Position numbers and translations under genes: made by a program. Below the pieces are notes generated by a model. It searched no databases. It worked only from the letters and a program-made list of their open reading frames with translations, and had not been told where the DNA came from. 64,000 bases of DNA from Catalinimonas alkaloidigena (GTDB taxonomy: Bacteria > Bacteroidota > Bacteroidia > Cytophagales > Cyclobacteriaceae): NCBI RefSeq assembly GCF_029504655.1, contig NZ_JAQFIL010000001.1, forward strand, positions 2,795,001 through 2,859,000, in the 5' to 3' direction. This document shows, in pieces, positions 35,248 to 43,292 of the stretch. Position 1 is the stretch's first letter. Every line of letters starts with the position of its first letter.

Positions 35248-36171
35248 ATGCAAACTGATTACAGACTTCACGCTTTTACCGCAAAAAGTAGAGTATTTAA
35301 AGTTTCAATGCTGCTAATTTTAATATTAAGCTGGGGTTGTAATCAGCAGCAGCAAAAAGATAAAAGTGTTGATCTGGAAAAGGCGGATAAAGAGGAATGG
35401 ATTCCACTTTTCAATGGTAAGGATATTGATGATTGGACAGTGAAAATACATCATCATGAGGTGGATGAAAATTATGCGAATACTTTTAGCGTGGAAGAGG
35501 GTATCCTGAAAGTAAGGTATGATGAATATGAAGGAGATTTCAATGATCAGTTTGGCCACCTGTACTATCATCAGCCATATTCATACTATAAACTTCGCTT
35601 AGAGTACCGTTTTGTGGGTGAATTACATCCCGGAGCCCCAGAATATACCCTTAGAAACAGTGGAGTAATGTTTCATTCCCAAGACCCGAGAACCATGCCA
35701 AAAGAACAAAACTGGCCAATATCTGTAGAGATGCAATTCCTGGGCGGCTTAGGTGATGGAAACCCACGACCGACTGGCAATATGTGTTCCCCGGGAACAG
35801 AAGTTATTTTTCAGGGAGAAATGGATCCAAGACATTGTATCAATTCCTCTTCTGAAACTTATGAAGGCGATCAGTGGGTAAAAGCAGAACTAATCGTTCT
35901 TGGAGATTCTTTGATTACTCATTTAATCAATGGTGACACTGTTTTACGGTATTCAAAACCGCAAATAGGAGGGGAAGTCGTTAAGGGCTTCAGAGATGAA
36001 TACAAGCAAGATGGAAAGCTTTTGAAAGAAGGATATATCGCATTACAAAGCGAAGGTCAGCCCATTGACTTCAGGAATATTGAACTGCTCAATCTGGAGG
36101 GTTGTATGCATCCTCAGTCTCCAAATTTTAAATCATATTATGTGAAAAATGCTCCTGAGGAGTGTCAGTAA
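35248..36171 (+). CDS. DUF1080 (3-keto-disaccharide hydrolase family) lipoprotein
   Basis: From the ATG at 35248 the protein carries a lipoprotein signal (MLLILILSWGC) and a DUF1080 sandwich domain (about 55-290). Landmarks are EEWIPLFNGKDIDDWTVKI, FGHLYYHQPYSYYKLRLEYRF, RNSGVMFHSQDP, ISVEMQFLGG and GYIALQSEGQPIDFRNIELLNL. The family includes enzymes that hydrolyse 3-keto-glycosides in Bacteroidota and Planctomycetes, usually made with oxidoreductases. A Cys pair in GNMCSPGTE and RHCIN may form a disulfide. Starts at 35179 or 35308 are also possible; the middle one gives a reasonable signal peptide. The upstream terminator isolates it from the tRNA-like RNA. Confidence 0.85.
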   Translation: MQTDYRLHAFTAKSRVFKVSMLLILILSWGCNQQQQKDKSVDLEKADKEEWIPLFNGKDIDDWTVKIHHHEVDENYANTFSVEEGILKVRYDEYEGDFNDQFGHLYYHQPYSYYKLRLEYRFVGELHPGAPEYTLRNSGVMFHSQDPRTMPKEQNWPISVEMQFLGGLGDGNPRPTGNMCSPGTEVIFQGEMDPRHCINSSSETYEGDQWVKAELIVLGDSLITHLINGDTVLRYSKPQIGGEVVKGFRDEYKQDGKLLKEGYIALQSEGQPIDFRNIELLNLEGCMHPQSPNFKSYYVKNAPEECQ

Positions 36172-36189
36172 TTGTAACTGTTTGGAGCA

Positions 36190-36438
36190 TCAGCAATCAC
36201 AGGTGAAATCGTCAATATGAGCATAAGAGGGAGCATAGAATTCATCTATTTTAATAACTTTATCAAGTAGGACTTCTTCTCCGGTATTGGTGGATAAGTA
36301 GGTAACACTTTCTTTGTTTATCATGCCAGTGATAATGCACGAAATGCTCATAAACTCATGAATGTCAGTAAAATACTGAAGGTTTACGAATCTTTTTTGA
36401 CTTATGGAGTCCTCTAGGTAGGCTTCAAATTTCATCAT
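36190..36438 (-). CDS. Small hypothetical protein, 82 aa
   Basis: A small acidic soluble protein (MMKFEAYLEDSISQKRFVNLQ to HIDDFTCDC). The central part ISCIITGMINKESVTYLSTNTGEEVLLDKVIKIDEFY has the strand pattern of small SH3-like or Rho-binding-antiterminator-like folds, but the match is too weak to name. It ends with two Cys (CDC). It lies downstream of the SpoIIAA-like gene in the same direction, but a strong terminator lies between them, so it probably needs its own start of transcription. Function unknown. Confidence 0.5.
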   Translation of the reverse strand: MMKFEAYLEDSISQKRFVNLQYFTDIHEFMSISCIITGMINKESVTYLSTNTGEEVLLDKVIKIDEFYAPSYAHIDDFTCDC

Positions 36439-36460
36439 TATTTCCGTTTATCTCATCAGT

Positions 36461-36504
36461 AAAAAAAACCTGTTTTAACGTTAATATTTAACGATAAAAC
36501 AGGT
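36461..36504 (-). terminator. Rho-independent terminator of the SpoIIAA-like gene
   Basis: On the minus strand a nearly perfect 17-bp stem (36488-36504 with 36468-36484, core ACCTGTTTTA) is followed by eight T (36468 down to 36461). It ends the transcript of the gene at 36525-36881. Confidence 0.85.
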
Positions 36505-36524
36505 AATCCGTTTTTCAGTTCAGA

Positions 36525-36881
36525 CTAATTTTCTATCCAGTCCAAAGCCTTATACTTTTCTGAAAAATGAAATACTTTGAGATTAATTTCTTTTGAATGG
36601 TCAGCTAGCTTAGCAGCCTCTTCCAGCCAATCTTTAGATGTAACTACTGCTACCTTACTAAAGTCGTCTAAAGTTCCGAGATTTACTTCTAAGAAATCAA
36701 ATAAAGTATCAACGGTAAAATCATTCATCTCGACATGCTCAACAAACAAATTAAGCTTTTTGCAGGCCTTGAGTTTTTCTTTCATATCGGGAAGCATCGG
36801 AATGACGTCACCTTCACTGAAATTTTCATCGAGGCGAAAACCTACAACATTGTCTTTTTGAGACTTGATAGATTCAAGCAT
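36525..36881 (-). CDS. SpoIIAA-like (STAS-fold) protein
   Basis: A 118-residue soluble protein of the SpoIIAA-like family (formerly DUF3478). Family marks are KDNVVGFRLDENFSEGDVIPMLPDMKEKL, LNLFVEHVEMNDFTVDTLFDFLEVNLG, FSKVAVVTSKDWLEEAAKLA and the C-terminal FSEKYKALDWIEN (A/W-I-x-x). These proteins bind hydrophobic ligands in a STAS-like pocket and are often linked with stress or membrane metabolism; the physiological role is unsettled. No canonical STAS phosphoserine is seen. A strong terminator follows and about 530 gene-free bases precede it. Confidence 0.85.
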   Translation of the reverse strand: MLESIKSQKDNVVGFRLDENFSEGDVIPMLPDMKEKLKACKKLNLFVEHVEMNDFTVDTLFDFLEVNLGTLDDFSKVAVVTSKDWLEEAAKLADHSKEINLKVFHFSEKYKALDWIEN

Positions 36882-37417
36882 ATTTTAAGGGTTTAATCTA
36901 CAGGTGATACAGTTTAAAAAATAGTTTATTAAATTTAAGTTAATGTACTATAATTATTTAAATTTTTTTAAAAAAAGAATGATATATGTCATTTTTATGA
37001 GTAATTTTTATTGTTAGTCCGTAAACTGCTATCCTTTATTATAAAATAAAACCCTTGACTACGCTTTATTTTACAGAAGAATTATCGTTATCCTCTACTT
37101 TTTCTTATTGGAATGAATATCAAAAAAACACAAATCCCAATTAATAATCGCTTATAGTGTAGAACTGCAAAATAACTGAAATTTTGGCAACACGACTTCA
37201 TCAGGGTCATGTAAGCCCAACCTTAACAATACATATTCAATCATTACCTAATCAATATTGAAGCGCTTTCTTGACTTTTGTTTTTGTTAATTTACGCATT
37301 GAATGACGTTTTATTTTGTAGGAGTGCATCTATTTTAATCCTTTTGCTGGTAATGGACTTAAAATTTTTTATATGTTTGGCACTTGTTTAATTTCAACAG
37401 TTTACTGACTATACTAC
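36882..37417. other. Gene-free intergenic stretch
   Basis: About 540 AT-rich bases between divergent genes. Stops are dense in every frame, and no tRNA, palindrome longer than 8 bp or IS end was seen. It presumably carries the promoters of both flanking genes. A TATGTTTG element near 37370-37377 could serve the DUF6265 gene 40 bases downstream, but the -33 element is not evident. Confidence 0.4.
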
Positions 37418-37903
37418 ATGAGAAAAATTATCCTTTTGTGTCTAATGGTTTTTTCAACGACCAAAATTTTTGCCCAAAATTCTGGTAACTTAACGGATAT
37501 AGAATTTATCGCAGGCCACTGGCAAACCAATAAAGACGGAAGTACGATTGAAGCGTTCTGGACTGAAGCTGAAGGAGATAATATGGTAGGGGTTGTGCGT
37601 ATGATCAAAGAAGATAAAGCTACACTCTATGAAATGTTCGCCATAGAAATGACTGATAGCGGTCTTGAAGTAAAAGTGAAACATTTTAAACCTGGCTTAA
37701 TCGGTTTGGAAGCCAAGGACAATTATGATCATTATACTTTTTTGGAAAGTAGTAAAGGAAGAGCGGTTTTTGAAAAACAGGGTAATGATATAAGAGTATT
37801 GTATGAAAAACGCCCCGGTAATAAATTTGCGATAGCCATCGGTAAGCCAGTGAATGGGGAGTGGAAATTTGAAGATTTCTGGGTATTCACTGAAATGAAG
37901 TAA
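37418..37903 (+). CDS. DUF6265-family exported protein
   Basis: A 161-residue protein with signal peptide (MRKIILLCLMVFSTTKIFAQ). The mature domain starts with LTDIEFIAGHWQTNKDGSTIEAFWTEAEGDNMVGVVRMIK, a lipocalin-like opening strand pattern typical of DUF6265. It ends EWKFEDFWVFTEMK. The fold suggests a small ligand-binding beta-barrel in the periplasm. No catalytic motif is visible. It is monocistronic, with a bidirectional terminator just downstream facing the Nramp gene. Confidence 0.75.
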   Translation: MRKIILLCLMVFSTTKIFAQNSGNLTDIEFIAGHWQTNKDGSTIEAFWTEAEGDNMVGVVRMIKEDKATLYEMFAIEMTDSGLEVKVKHFKPGLIGLEAKDNYDHYTFLESSKGRAVFEKQGNDIRVLYEKRPGNKFAIAIGKPVNGEWKFEDFWVFTEMK

Positions 37904-37925
37904 AAATATTCATTTGGAAGGAATT

Positions 37926-37955
37926 AGAGGCTCAAATCAAAATAACAGAGCCTCT
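37926..37955. terminator. Bidirectional terminator
   Basis: AGAGGCTC (37926-37933) and GAGCCTCT (37948-37955) form an 8-bp stem with a 14-base loop between convergent genes. T-tract is short (TTATTC), so strength is moderate. Confidence 0.55.
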
Positions 37956-37965
37956 TATTCTGAAT

Positions 37966-39252
37966 TTATATGAGTTCGCCTAGCGCTAAAATACCAGTGT
38001 AAGAGATGATGCAGGCGAATATCAATGCAGTAAACAATCCGATATTGAGTCCGATACCTGCTTTATGTTCGCCCATAAGCTCCTTACGATTGATAAGAAT
38101 CAAGATACAGGCTATCACAAGCGGCAATACAAATACTCCTGCTACCTGTGTCACAATTTGTGCAGCAATGGGATTAGCACCAAGAATGGGAACAGTAAGC
38201 CCTAGAAGGCAAGCTATACCAGTCAGAACCCTGAACCTGCTAGAAGCAGTATCTAACTCACCATCACGATAATCAGCTATTAAAAGAGGGGCGACCATCA
38301 GAATGGGAAAGATAGAAGAAAGACCAGCACTTAAGGCTCCAACCATAAATATCACCACTGCAAATCTCCCGGCTACCGGTTCTAATGTATTAACCATGTC
38401 CAGCACTTTTTCAATGGTCTTACCCTCATAATACATGGCTCCTGTAGCTGCTGCCATGATTGCCATGTTGATGATAAACATGAGTATGGCTGAAGTAAGT
38501 GCATCTTTTGACTGTTCCTTTGTATGTTCTCCTGTCCAGCCTTTACCTTTCATAAGCAGCGGACGGACCACAAATGTAGGCGCAGCCATCGTAGTACCGA
38601 CAAAGGCTGCCACAAGCAGTTTACCTCCGCTAACCTCTGGAACACTAGGTACTAAGCCTTTTACGATATCCGTAGGTTGGGGAAAGACTACAAACAGTGA
38701 AATCAAGAAAGACAGCCCCATCAGGGTGACAAAGATAATTAGTACTTTCTCAAAGAAAGAATATTTACCAACCCATAATAAGGAGTACATGACGAGGATA
38801 ATTACGATGGCGATGCCTAACACTACCCAATAATTCTGTTCCGGTAAGTCTGGATAAAAAATATGAATGGTTTCATAAATGGCATTTGCGCTCAACCCTA
38901 ATATACCAGACAGAGAATTCCACTGAGCAACCACAATACCAATGACAACCAACATGGCAATGAGTTTACCTGCTTTGAGCTTGGTTTTGAAGCTATAAAT
39001 TGAAGTCAGGCCGGTAACTACAGCAAAACGTCCATATGCCTCCATAAGTATCCAGGAAAACACACAGCTAAGCAAGAGTACCCATACGAGTTGCATACCA
39101 AACTGACTACCAGCCTTTGCCATAGAGGTAACGCTACCGGTACCAACAGTATAACCTATACAAAATATTCCAGGCCCTATACTCAGCATGCCAAGCCAGA
39201 TTTTCTGAATAAGCGAGGGCTTACGCTCTGAAATGGTTTTTTCGGTTGACAT
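37966..39252 (-). CDS. Atypical Nramp-family transporter
   Basis: A 428-residue inner-membrane protein with about 11 hydrophobic segments in the Nramp pattern. The opening GPGIFCIGYTVGTGSVTSMAKAGSQFGMQLVWVLLLS aligns with Nramp TM1, but the canonical DPGN metal motif is replaced by VGTGS. The TM6 MPH motif is replaced by an AAPT segment (FVGTTMAAPTFVVRP). Loss of both Asp/Asn and Met ligands argues against ordinary manganese or iron uptake. Related divergent branches move Mg2+, Al3+ or organic substrates. The gene lies 4 bases after the sugar isomerase-like gene, so the two are one operon and its cargo may be linked to that product. Confidence 0.8.
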   Translation of the reverse strand: MSTEKTISERKPSLIQKIWLGMLSIGPGIFCIGYTVGTGSVTSMAKAGSQFGMQLVWVLLLSCVFSWILMEAYGRFAVVTGLTSIYSFKTKLKAGKLIAMLVVIGIVVAQWNSLSGILGLSANAIYETIHIFYPDLPEQNYWVVLGIAIVIILVMYSLLWVGKYSFFEKVLIIFVTLMGLSFLISLFVVFPQPTDIVKGLVPSVPEVSGGKLLVAAFVGTTMAAPTFVVRPLLMKGKGWTGEHTKEQSKDALTSAILMFIINMAIMAAATGAMYYEGKTIEKVLDMVNTLEPVAGRFAVVIFMVGALSAGLSSIFPILMVAPLLIADYRDGELDTASSRFRVLTGIACLLGLTVPILGANPIAAQIVTQVAGVFVLPLVIACILILINRKELMGEHKAGIGLNIGLFTALIFACIISYTGILALGELI

Positions 39253-39256
39253 AGCC

Positions 39257-40252
39257 TTAAGGATTAGTGATGAAGCCCTGATTGCTCAGATAATCAACAC
39301 TCATTTGCATATTTTTAAAGGCTTGCTCCTTATTATCTACTGCCTGTAGCTCAATGGCTACATATGGTACTTTGTGGGATGACATCACCTGGAATACTTC
39401 AGTGAAGCTAAGAGGATTTTCCATCAGTGTAGTTTGCGCCTGTCCGGCTTGGGCAGATTTTAAATGGATATAAAACAAATTATCGGCATGTGCTTCCAAG
39501 AACTTGAGAACGCTATCTGCGGGCGGGTGTACACGAGAAACACTAAAAGGATTGGCTGTATCAAATTGCCATCCAACATATGCATTGGTACGGTCAAAGA
39601 GATCAGCAATGCCAAAATATGCGGTATCTTCACCAAAGAAAGCTTCAGATGCATTTTCAATGACATATTGTAAATTGTTTTCTTTAGCGATATTGGCAGC
39701 TCTATCTGCATACAAAACCAACTGATTGAGTTCATCTTCTGTCCAGCCCTGTTTATCAGGATCGGCAGTGAATTCAGCGAAGCTACCCAGTGAACGAAAC
39801 GTTCCAGGCCCTTGGAATACAGCAGCATTTTTTACTCCTTTATTAAAGGTTGGCCAGAAGTCATCATCCAGAATTCCTTTTTGGATCGCATAGCTTACTT
39901 CTATTTCTTTTTGGCGGGCATAATCAGATAATTCCTGTGCTTCTTCAAGACTGAGATCCGCTTCGGGATCTCTTAGTTCTATCCAAGCGTAGCCTTCATT
40001 TGCTGCGTAATCAATCAGTGTTTTTGTGTTCTCCACATTTACTGGCATTACCTGCAAAAAATTCTGAGTTGTAAACCCTAGTTTTAAATTTTGGAGCTCA
40101 GTAAACTGCATCTTTTGATCGGTCTCACTGATTTCTTCCGTGGATCTGCTCCCCGATTGACAAGCAAATACTGATAGGACAAGACTTAAAGAGATAGCAT
40201 TAATTAAGTAAAGTTTGTTGTGTTTAGCTTGGTAGTTCATAGGTTGTTTCAT
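39257..40252 (-). CDS. Sugar phosphate isomerase/epimerase-type TIM-barrel lipoprotein
   Basis: A protein of about 330 residues from ATG 40252 (40240 is also possible). The signal peptide ends in SVFACQSG, giving a lipoprotein. The AP-endonuclease-2/xylose-isomerase-like TIM barrel follows: LGFTTQNFLQVMPVN, AWIELRDPEADLSLEEAQEL, YVIENASEAFFG (metal Glu), VGWQFDTANPF (Asp), FYIHLKSAQ (His) and YVAIELQAVDNKEQA (Glu). Metal-site acids are present. Such enzymes epimerise or isomerise free sugars, but periplasmic members are poorly studied. The atypical Nramp transporter is encoded 4 bases downstream, which suggests that the two act in one pathway, perhaps metal-dependent sugar handling. Confidence 0.8.
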   Translation of the reverse strand: MKQPMNYQAKHNKLYLINAISLSLVLSVFACQSGSRSTEEISETDQKMQFTELQNLKLGFTTQNFLQVMPVNVENTKTLIDYAANEGYAWIELRDPEADLSLEEAQELSDYARQKEIEVSYAIQKGILDDDFWPTFNKGVKNAAVFQGPGTFRSLGSFAEFTADPDKQGWTEDELNQLVLYADRAANIAKENNLQYVIENASEAFFGEDTAYFGIADLFDRTNAYVGWQFDTANPFSVSRVHPPADSVLKFLEAHADNLFYIHLKSAQAGQAQTTLMENPLSFTEVFQVMSSHKVPYVAIELQAVDNKEQAFKNMQMSVDYLSNQGFITNP

Positions 40253-40519
40253 AGTTAAAAAAGAAATATACATCAGTTTGTCCTAAATTCCCCTGAACAC
40301 ATCATAAATTCACATGATCAGGCAGAATTATGATTTCTTATGACGGATACATTCCCAGTATTTATTTGGTTTTTTTAGCTAAGTGGCTATTTTTTCTTTG
40401 TGAAGAAGAAATTTTTCAGGCCTGATGGGCGGAAGTGGAGATGCATTATTCATCAAAAGGTATTTCTTGAATTTCTATAAAATGGAGTAACACATGATAG
40501 AAACGCATAGGCTTAAGCG

Positions 40520-41182
40520 CTATTTAATACTGATGATGCCGTTTTTAATGGCATATATGACCAGGCCAATTCTGTTTTTGACTTGTAACTTTTCAAATAA
40601 TGATTCCCTGTAACCATCTATGGTTCGGGGCGATAGACACATGATATCGGCAATTTCACGGTAGGTTAGCTCAGTAGCGATGTGTTGCATAAACTCTATT
40701 TCTCTTTCGTTGAGATGAACGCTGTTTTTTTCTAACCGGGATTCATTATGGATATTATTGATTAATACTTGGCTTACAAATGCAGAATGATAGAAGCCTT
40801 CTTTTGAAATCTGCTCAAAAGCTGCATAAAGTTCTTTAGGTTCTGCGTCTTTTAAGACATAGCCTATCGCTCCGGATCTGAGCATATTGATGATGGATAT
40901 TTCATCATCATTCATTGATAAGGCGAGTATTTTTATATCAGCGTAGTTGTTTTTTAACCATTCAGCAGTTTCGTATCCATCCATGACTGGCATACTGATA
41001 TCAAGCAGCACAATATCAGGCACTTGTATCTGCTGTACTTTCTCGATGAGTTGTTTCCCATTGTCAGCTTCATAGCAAACATAATAACCTGAAAACCCAT
41101 TGATCAACTCCACAACACCTTTACGAAAAAGCGTATGATCATCTACAAGAGCTACTGAAATTTTATCACTCGCTGGATTCAT
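40520..41182 (-). CDS. NarL/FixJ-family response regulator
   Basis: A 220-residue regulator. The receiver domain (1-125) has the acidic pair in ALVDDHTLFRKG, phosphoacceptor Asp61 in DIVLLDISMPVMDG, ALSMNDDE and the Lys of GYVLKDAEP. The LuxR-type HTH (about 150-215) has LNEREIEFMQHIATELTYREIADIMCLSPRTIDGYRESLFEKLQVKNR. Its ATG overlaps the kinase gene by 17 bases, so translation is coupled. The kinase, a 7-TM protein and a small Cys/Pro-tailed protein are encoded immediately upstream in the same direction. The 40-bp inverted TAGGGTA/TACCCTA element near 43.0 kb is a possible binding site. Confidence 0.93.
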   Translation of the reverse strand: MNPASDKISVALVDDHTLFRKGVVELINGFSGYYVCYEADNGKQLIEKVQQIQVPDIVLLDISMPVMDGYETAEWLKNNYADIKILALSMNDDEISIINMLRSGAIGYVLKDAEPKELYAAFEQISKEGFYHSAFVSQVLINNIHNESRLEKNSVHLNEREIEFMQHIATELTYREIADIMCLSPRTIDGYRESLFEKLQVKNRIGLVIYAIKNGIISIK

Positions 41183-41966
41183 AAGGTAATGTTATAATGA
41201 TTAATGTTCCTTGTTGTGAGGGTGGGGCAGTAAACTTAATATCCGCCCCTATGAGCCTGGCTCTATGAATAATATTTCCCAGCCCGGTGCCTACGTTTTC
41301 CCTGGCGATATCAAAGTTGAAACCGATGCCATCATCCTGAAAAAATAGTGAAATATTATTAACCATATAATGAAAGCGCACCAGAATTTTTTTAGCAAAG
41401 GCATGTTTGATAATATTATTCAAAATCTCCTGCGAAATTCTGAAAAGTATCAGTTTTTTCTGATCATCTAAAGCTTGAGCTTGACCTTCTGTTGTGATGT
41501 CAGTCTCATAAAGACCGGTTTTGTTGATATACTCGAGTTCTCGTTCTATAGCCTGGGGTAGACTTTGTTTTATGATAAATTCTGAATTAAGACGCTTGGA
41601 AAGTTCTCTTAGATCTTGAATAGACTTACTGATCAGTTCTTTGGTCGTCTTTAGTTTATCCTCAAACTGGACTTCGTTGATCTCATGTTGTTTGAGCGTA
41701 CTTAAGTTTAGCTTGGCAAGGGATAAAATCTGGCCTATATTGTCATGAATTTCCTGGGAGAGCGAATTCATCGTATGCTCTTTCACTTCTAGTTGAGCCT
41801 TGAGAATTTCCTGTTTGTAGTTGTTTTTTATTTCTTCTCTCTCTCGCACATACTTATGATGTTGAATCTGATGAATAAATATAAAAGCAATAACAAAGGA
41901 AGTAACGAGCAATAAAAAAAGTGTTGCAGCAATTACAATTTGTAATTCTCCGGCAATGGCTTGCAT
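41166..41966 (-). CDS. HisKA_3-type sensor histidine kinase
   Basis: A 266-residue kinase with one N-terminal membrane helix (about 6-30) and no sensor domain of its own. A coiled region (about 35-68) leads to the HisKA_3 dimerisation domain with phospho-His74 in SLSQEIHDNIGQILSLAKLNL. The HATPase domain shows the N box (FRISQEILNNIIKHAFAKK), DDGIGFNF and GTGLGNIIHRARLIGA. Signal input must come from another protein, most likely the 7-TM protein whose gene overlaps the kinase start by 34 bases. ATG 41966 is preferred; 41993 would add a hydrophobic leader inside the overlapping gene. It phosphorylates the regulator encoded downstream. Confidence 0.93.
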   Translation of the reverse strand: MQAIAGELQIVIAATLFLLLVTSFVIAFIFIHQIQHHKYVREREEIKNNYKQEILKAQLEVKEHTMNSLSQEIHDNIGQILSLAKLNLSTLKQHEINEVQFEDKLKTTKELISKSIQDLRELSKRLNSEFIIKQSLPQAIERELEYINKTGLYETDITTEGQAQALDDQKKLILFRISQEILNNIIKHAFAKKILVRFHYMVNNISLFFQDDGIGFNFDIARENVGTGLGNIIHRARLIGADIKFTAPPSQQGTLIIITLPYESSE

Positions 41967-42589
41967 AAAAATCCAATAAATAAATAAATACACATAAGGA
42001 GGAAAATAAAATTATGTATTTGCCAAAGTAGGTATACTCCTTCTATTTTTTGAACTGTTAAATAACTATAAGTGATAAAGATAAAAAAGCTTCCAGAGTA
42101 ATATGTAAAAATTCCGGTTACATACCAAAAAAATCTTGATTTAGAGATATTTGAAGCAGCCGGATTTTTTAGTTTTTTCAGGTAGTACATGAAACAGTAT
42201 ACTACAATGATAAAACTCGACACCCCATAAGTCATACTATTAAAGGTATTTAATCCGTCTCCCCAGTACAAGTTTGTCAGAAAAAAAACAATAAAGAATA
42301 TCAGGTTAAGCCGTGTGATGAACTTTAATTTTCTTGAAATAAACAGTGAATGGAAAAATAAGGATATGATCACAAAAGATAAAATACAGTTGAGGTCATA
42401 CAAAAAAAGATTATTTCTGATTAGGAACTGATCATAAACGATAGCAACAGAATTGAGTACTGCCTGAACCAGTATATACCATAAAATATAATCTCTTCCC
42501 CAGGTCTCACTTTTCATAAAAAGAATAAATAAAAGAAGGACTATAGGAGAGATAGTATCAAGGTAAATGAAAATCTCACTAATATTCAT
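41933..42589 (-). CDS. 7-TM membrane protein, likely sensor for the split kinase
   Basis: A 218-residue protein made almost wholly of hydrophobic helices. I count seven (about 10-26, 35-52, 64-88, 95-112, 117-137, 150-172, 183-206). The opening MNISEIFIYLDTISPIVLLLFILFMK has a short periplasmic N-terminus. It has no catalytic motif. Its gene overlaps the kinase gene by 34 bases, which implies tight translational coupling. This 7-TM plus sensor-less HisKA_3 kinase plus NarL regulator layout suggests a receptor split from its kinase. The 77-residue protein encoded 29 bases upstream is a candidate ligand or partner. Confidence 0.75.
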   Translation of the reverse strand: MNISEIFIYLDTISPIVLLLFILFMKSETWGRDYILWYILVQAVLNSVAIVYDQFLIRNNLFLYDLNCILSFVIISLFFHSLFISRKLKFITRLNLIFFIVFFLTNLYWGDGLNTFNSMTYGVSSFIIVVYCFMYYLKKLKNPAASNISKSRFFWYVTGIFTYYSGSFFIFITYSYLTVQKIEGVYLLWQIHNFIFLLMCIYLFIGFLCKPLPENYKL

Positions 42590-42618
42590 ACTTGATTACT
42601 TACTACAAATGCACTTGA

Positions 42619-42852
42619 TCAGGGGCATCCGGGAGGACGTGGACACCCTAACTTAAAAATATTGCCAACTTGTTGTCCGGTGCTGTCAATTATAGTTGCT
42701 TTTACCTTTGCACTAAATACTTTCTCTTCACCGGGAGTATGGGTAAAACCAAGTGTAATTGAAACAGAATGATCATTTCCCTGAACCTGTAGAGCATTCA
42801 CTAAGTCTCTGATGTCTTCTAAAGAAAATATATACTCTGAATGATCAGCCAT
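42619..42852 (-). CDS. Small protein with Cys/Pro-rich tail (GCPRPPGCP), possible signalling peptide precursor
   Basis: A 77-residue soluble protein. Residues 1-65 look like a leader or small folded domain (MADHSEYIFSLEDIRDLVNALQ, then VSITLGFTHTPGEEKVFSAKVKATIID). The extreme C-terminus is GCPRPPGCP, two Cys flanking a Pro-rich core. That shape recalls a precursor peptide with a C-terminal core (disulfide or thioether ring possible), but no modifying enzyme is encoded nearby. The 7-TM protein, kinase and regulator genes follow at 29 bases or with overlaps. A peptide-sensing loop is therefore plausible but unproven. No signal peptide is seen. Confidence 0.6.
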   Translation of the reverse strand: MADHSEYIFSLEDIRDLVNALQVQGNDHSVSITLGFTHTPGEEKVFSAKVKATIIDSTGQQVGNIFKLGCPRPPGCP

Positions 42853-43011
42853 GATTAGAGTAGTTTGAGTAGAATTTGTAGTAATTAAGATTAAAAAAAT
42901 GGAATATAAAACTGATCAGAAGTACATGCATTCTTTAGTGAAGGGTAACTATCTGGCACACAATAAATAATAAGTTGATTGAATTTCAGAAACGGATTTT
43001 TTCTCATAAAA

Positions 43012-43051
43012 TAGGGTAAAACCATTAGCTAATATTGGGGATTTTACCCTA
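43012..43051. promoter_or_regulatory. Inverted TAGGGTAAAA repeat, candidate NarL-type site
   Basis: TAGGGTAAAA (43012-43021) and its perfect complement TTTTACCCTA (43042-43051) are 20 bases apart, 160 bases upstream of the 77-aa protein start. The inner heptamers TAGGGTA/TACCCTA resemble inverted NarL-family sites. It could also form an RNA hairpin. Confidence 0.4.
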
Positions 43052-43239
43052 ATTTTTAGGTCTTTTTTGCCCTTGATTAAACCGTTTGAAAAGTAGAAAT
43101 TTAGGTACATTAAGCATTTAACAGACCGGTGAAGGTATTAGTGAAACAGCAAAAAAATATAGCTGGCTAGTAGTTTAATATTTATGTTAAAGTGAATTTA
43201 ATTGTATCTCAGAGGTGATAAAATTCCCTCAAATGAGAT

Positions 43240-43286
43240 AAAGGTCACCTTTAGTAAGTGCAGGGGCTTGCTGTTTGGTGACCTTT
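43240..43286. terminator. Terminator-like hairpin after the SGNH hydrolase gene
   Basis: AAAGGTCACC (43240-43249) and GGTGACCTTT (43277-43286) pair perfectly. The loop itself can pair AGTAAG with CTTGCT. It lies just past the SGNH gene stop on the minus strand. The T-run is on the plus side (AATTTTTT) and short on the minus side, so direction is uncertain. Confidence 0.5.
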
Positions 43287-43292
43287 AATTTT

